Positions 5,781 to 6,819 of a DNA stretch of 6,819 nucleotides are shown here, one piece after another. The number at the start of each line of letters is the position of its first letter. Within the stretch, counting starts at the first letter, position 1. Under the pieces are notes generated by a model. It was not told where the DNA came from. It worked only from the letters and a program-made list of their open reading frames with translations, and made no database searches. This stretch comes from CALEUX01 sp964608615 (GTDB taxonomy: Bacteria; Bacteroidota; Bacteroidia; Bacteroidales; Marinilabiliaceae), in assembly GCA_964608615.1 (NCBI GenBank), contig CAZSQG010000126.1, positions 1 through 6,819 of the forward strand, written 5' to 3'. The position numbers and the translations under genes are program-made.

Positions 5781-5816
5781 AAAAGCCGGTCTCATAATTA
5801 GAGCGCGGCTTTTTTT
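5781..5816 (+). terminator. intrinsic terminator of the CarboxypepD_reg-like gene
   Basis: AAAAGCCG (5781-5788) pairs perfectly with CGGCTTTT (5806-5813), an inner CTC/GAG (5791-5793 with 5801-5803) extends the stem, and a run of seven T residues (5810-5816) follows. It begins 23 bp after the stop codon. Confidence 0.85.
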
Positions 5817-6208
5817 CTTACCTTAAATCCTTAAGTCAGGGCTTGACTAATTGAATAATAAAACATTATTTTTCACATTCAAATTTATGTCAACCCAGAC
5901 TGTCAGACAATCATAATAACATCTGTTTTTGGTGTTTTTTATCATTCAATACTAATTTTACAATGAAAAATATTACATAGGCATTTTTTGATGCATAATA
6001 ATAATCAGTCCAACAGTACTATTCATTATCATTCAACCTATTTAATCTTTGATGTTTTTGGTTCTGTTTTATTGTTAAATTTCAGAAAAAAGATTAAGTT
6101 AATCCCTAAGCTGTTTTCGATTTTAATACGCAATAAAAACAAGCATTAATGCGGTTTTTTTCGGATTCGTAACAGGACCTTATTATAAACATTATTAAAC
6201 GAAGTGCT
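5817..6208. other. long intergenic region before the MORN-repeat gene
   Basis: I see no gene here on either strand; all reading frames with ATG are under 20 codons. Near the right end is a terminator-like hairpin (6135-6161). The 5' region of the MORN gene lies in the last 50 bp, with no clear -33/-7 promoter match. Confidence 0.5.
6135..6161 (+). terminator. orphan terminator-like hairpin
   Basis: AAAAAC, then GCATTAATGC (6143-6152), then GTTTTTTT forms a stem made of an A/T outer part and a GCA/TGC inner part, separated by a small internal loop, with a T-run at the right. No plus-strand gene ends near it, since the gene at 5399-5758 already has its own terminator. It could end a small unannotated transcript, act in the leader of the gene at 6209, or be chance in an AT-rich region. 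Confidence 0.35.
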
Positions 6209-6667
6209 ATGAAATCAATTATTCTTATCCCGGCTCTGCTCCTGTTCTTTATTCAAATCAATGCCCAGCTTATTGAAAAAGAAGATGGGAAATACTACGA
6301 CCATAACAATAACCTATACTCCGGAACTTACATTGAATATTTTCCTTCAGGCAGAATTCAACTTGAAATGAATGTTTTAAACGGTGAAAAACATGGTATT
6401 ACAACCCTTTATTATGAAAATAACCAGAAAAAGGAAATTCGTTCATTCAAGAACAATAAAATGGATGGAACCTGGATTACATGGGGCGAAAAGGGACAAA
6501 AAACAGGCGAAGCGTCTTACATTGATGGTGTAAAACATGGGAAATGGGGTATTTGGGATGAAAATGGCATACAACGTTACGAAATGGAGTACGATCATGG
6601 AAAAAAAGCTGGTGTATGGATAATACGTGACGAAAAAGGAATTATAATTGACCGTAAAAAGTTCTAA
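6209..6667 (+). CDS. secreted MORN_2/YwqK-type repeat protein
   Basis: The 152-residue protein opens with a signal peptide (about 1-19, MKSIILIPALLLFFIQINA, cleavage likely before Q20). From residue 39 it consists of exact 24-residue repeats, each starting G-x-W/Y or similar and ending near G-x-K/H: G39-H62, G63-D86, G87-H110, G111-A134 and a partial G135-F152. Typical pieces are GTWITWGEKGQKTGEASY and GKWGIWDENGIQRYEMEY. This is the MORN_2 pattern found in proteins labelled YwqK-family antitoxin. That label comes from homology; no toxin gene is adjacent here and the signal peptide argues against a cytoplasmic antitoxin. A cell-envelope binding or scaffold role is more likely but unproven. 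The ATG at 6209 starts the signal peptide. It is followed after about 80 bp by a strong hairpin. Confidence 0.8.
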   Translation: MKSIILIPALLLFFIQINAQLIEKEDGKYYDHNNNLYSGTYIEYFPSGRIQLEMNVLNGEKHGITTLYYENNQKKEIRSFKNNKMDGTWITWGEKGQKTGEASYIDGVKHGKWGIWDENGIQRYEMEYDHGKKAGVWIIRDEKGIIIDRKKF

Positions 6668-6747
6668 TCTTTTACTCTATAAATCACTTCTAACCAGTTA
6701 AACGAAGATTCTTCGCTGCGCTTCCAATAAAAGGTTACCGTTGAATA

Positions 6748-6804
6748 AAATGAAAAAAGCAGAAGTCGGGCGTTGCTGTTGCCCGACTTCTGCTTTTTTC
6801 ATTT
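6748..6804. terminator. strong bidirectional terminator with 24-bp perfect stem
   Basis: The arms at 6748-6771 and 6781-6804 are perfectly complementary over 24 bp around a 9-nt loop (GTTGCTGTT). The core AGAAGTCGGGC is GC-rich and is flanked by A-runs on the left and T-runs on the right, giving a T-tract after the stem base on either strand. It sits about 80 bp after the MORN gene and probably ends it, and also any convergent gene beyond the window edge. Confidence 0.85.
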
Positions 6805-6819
6805 CCCACACCAAAGAGG

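Noticed and set aside
6200..6667. Interpreting the MORN-repeat protein as half of a toxin-antitoxin pair
   Set aside because: No partner gene is adjacent and the protein has a signal peptide. The antitoxin label is only a family name.

Overview
The window is AT-rich and looks like an accessory segment of a Bacteroidota chromosome. The pointers are a small secreted protein with a CarboxypepD_reg-like domain, a secreted MORN-type repeat protein, a secreted YD-repeat protein, and start codons lacking a strong Shine-Dalgarno. The species cannot be named from the sequence.

Layout. (1) Positions 1-3010 hold three minus-strand genes of accessory character. They are a 66-residue orphan (2773-2973), a uracil-DNA-glycosylase-superfamily-like protein (1849-2526), and a secreted YD-repeat/coiled-coil protein (153-1571). 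Between and around them are structured palindromes, a 25-bp tandem duplication, and repeated copies of a GTTGGC word. (2) Positions 3010-3664 are mostly non-coding. They contain a minus-strand remnant of a small cysteine-rich zinc-binding protein (3271-3396) and a 91-bp site (3558-3648) with the architecture of an integron attC site. (3) Positions 3665-5037 are an apparently intact IS4-family insertion sequence, with a 421-residue transposase and imperfect terminal inverted repeats. (4) From about 5040 rightward, two plus-strand genes for small exported proteins (5399-5758 and 6209-6667) look like ordinary chromosome, each followed by a hairpin terminator.

The most interesting signal is in the left half. 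The genes at 1849-2526 and 2773-2973 share a matching leader: GTTGGC, four variable bases, ATACTA and an A-rich stretch, with GTTGGC starting 37-39 bp before the ATG. The same 10-mer, GTTGGCACCA, recurs in opposite orientation just beyond the 3' end of the YD-repeat gene. At 3558-3648, RYYYAAC and GTTRRRY boxes enclose 15-bp inverted arms separated from the boxes by unequal spacers, which is the layout of attC. Together this suggests a small array of mobile gene cassettes, or a similar site-specific recombination system, interrupted or bordered by an IS. No integrase is visible, several sites do not fit the attC consensus strictly, and the idea remains an inference.

No tRNA, rRNA, CRISPR array or recognisable riboswitch was found.
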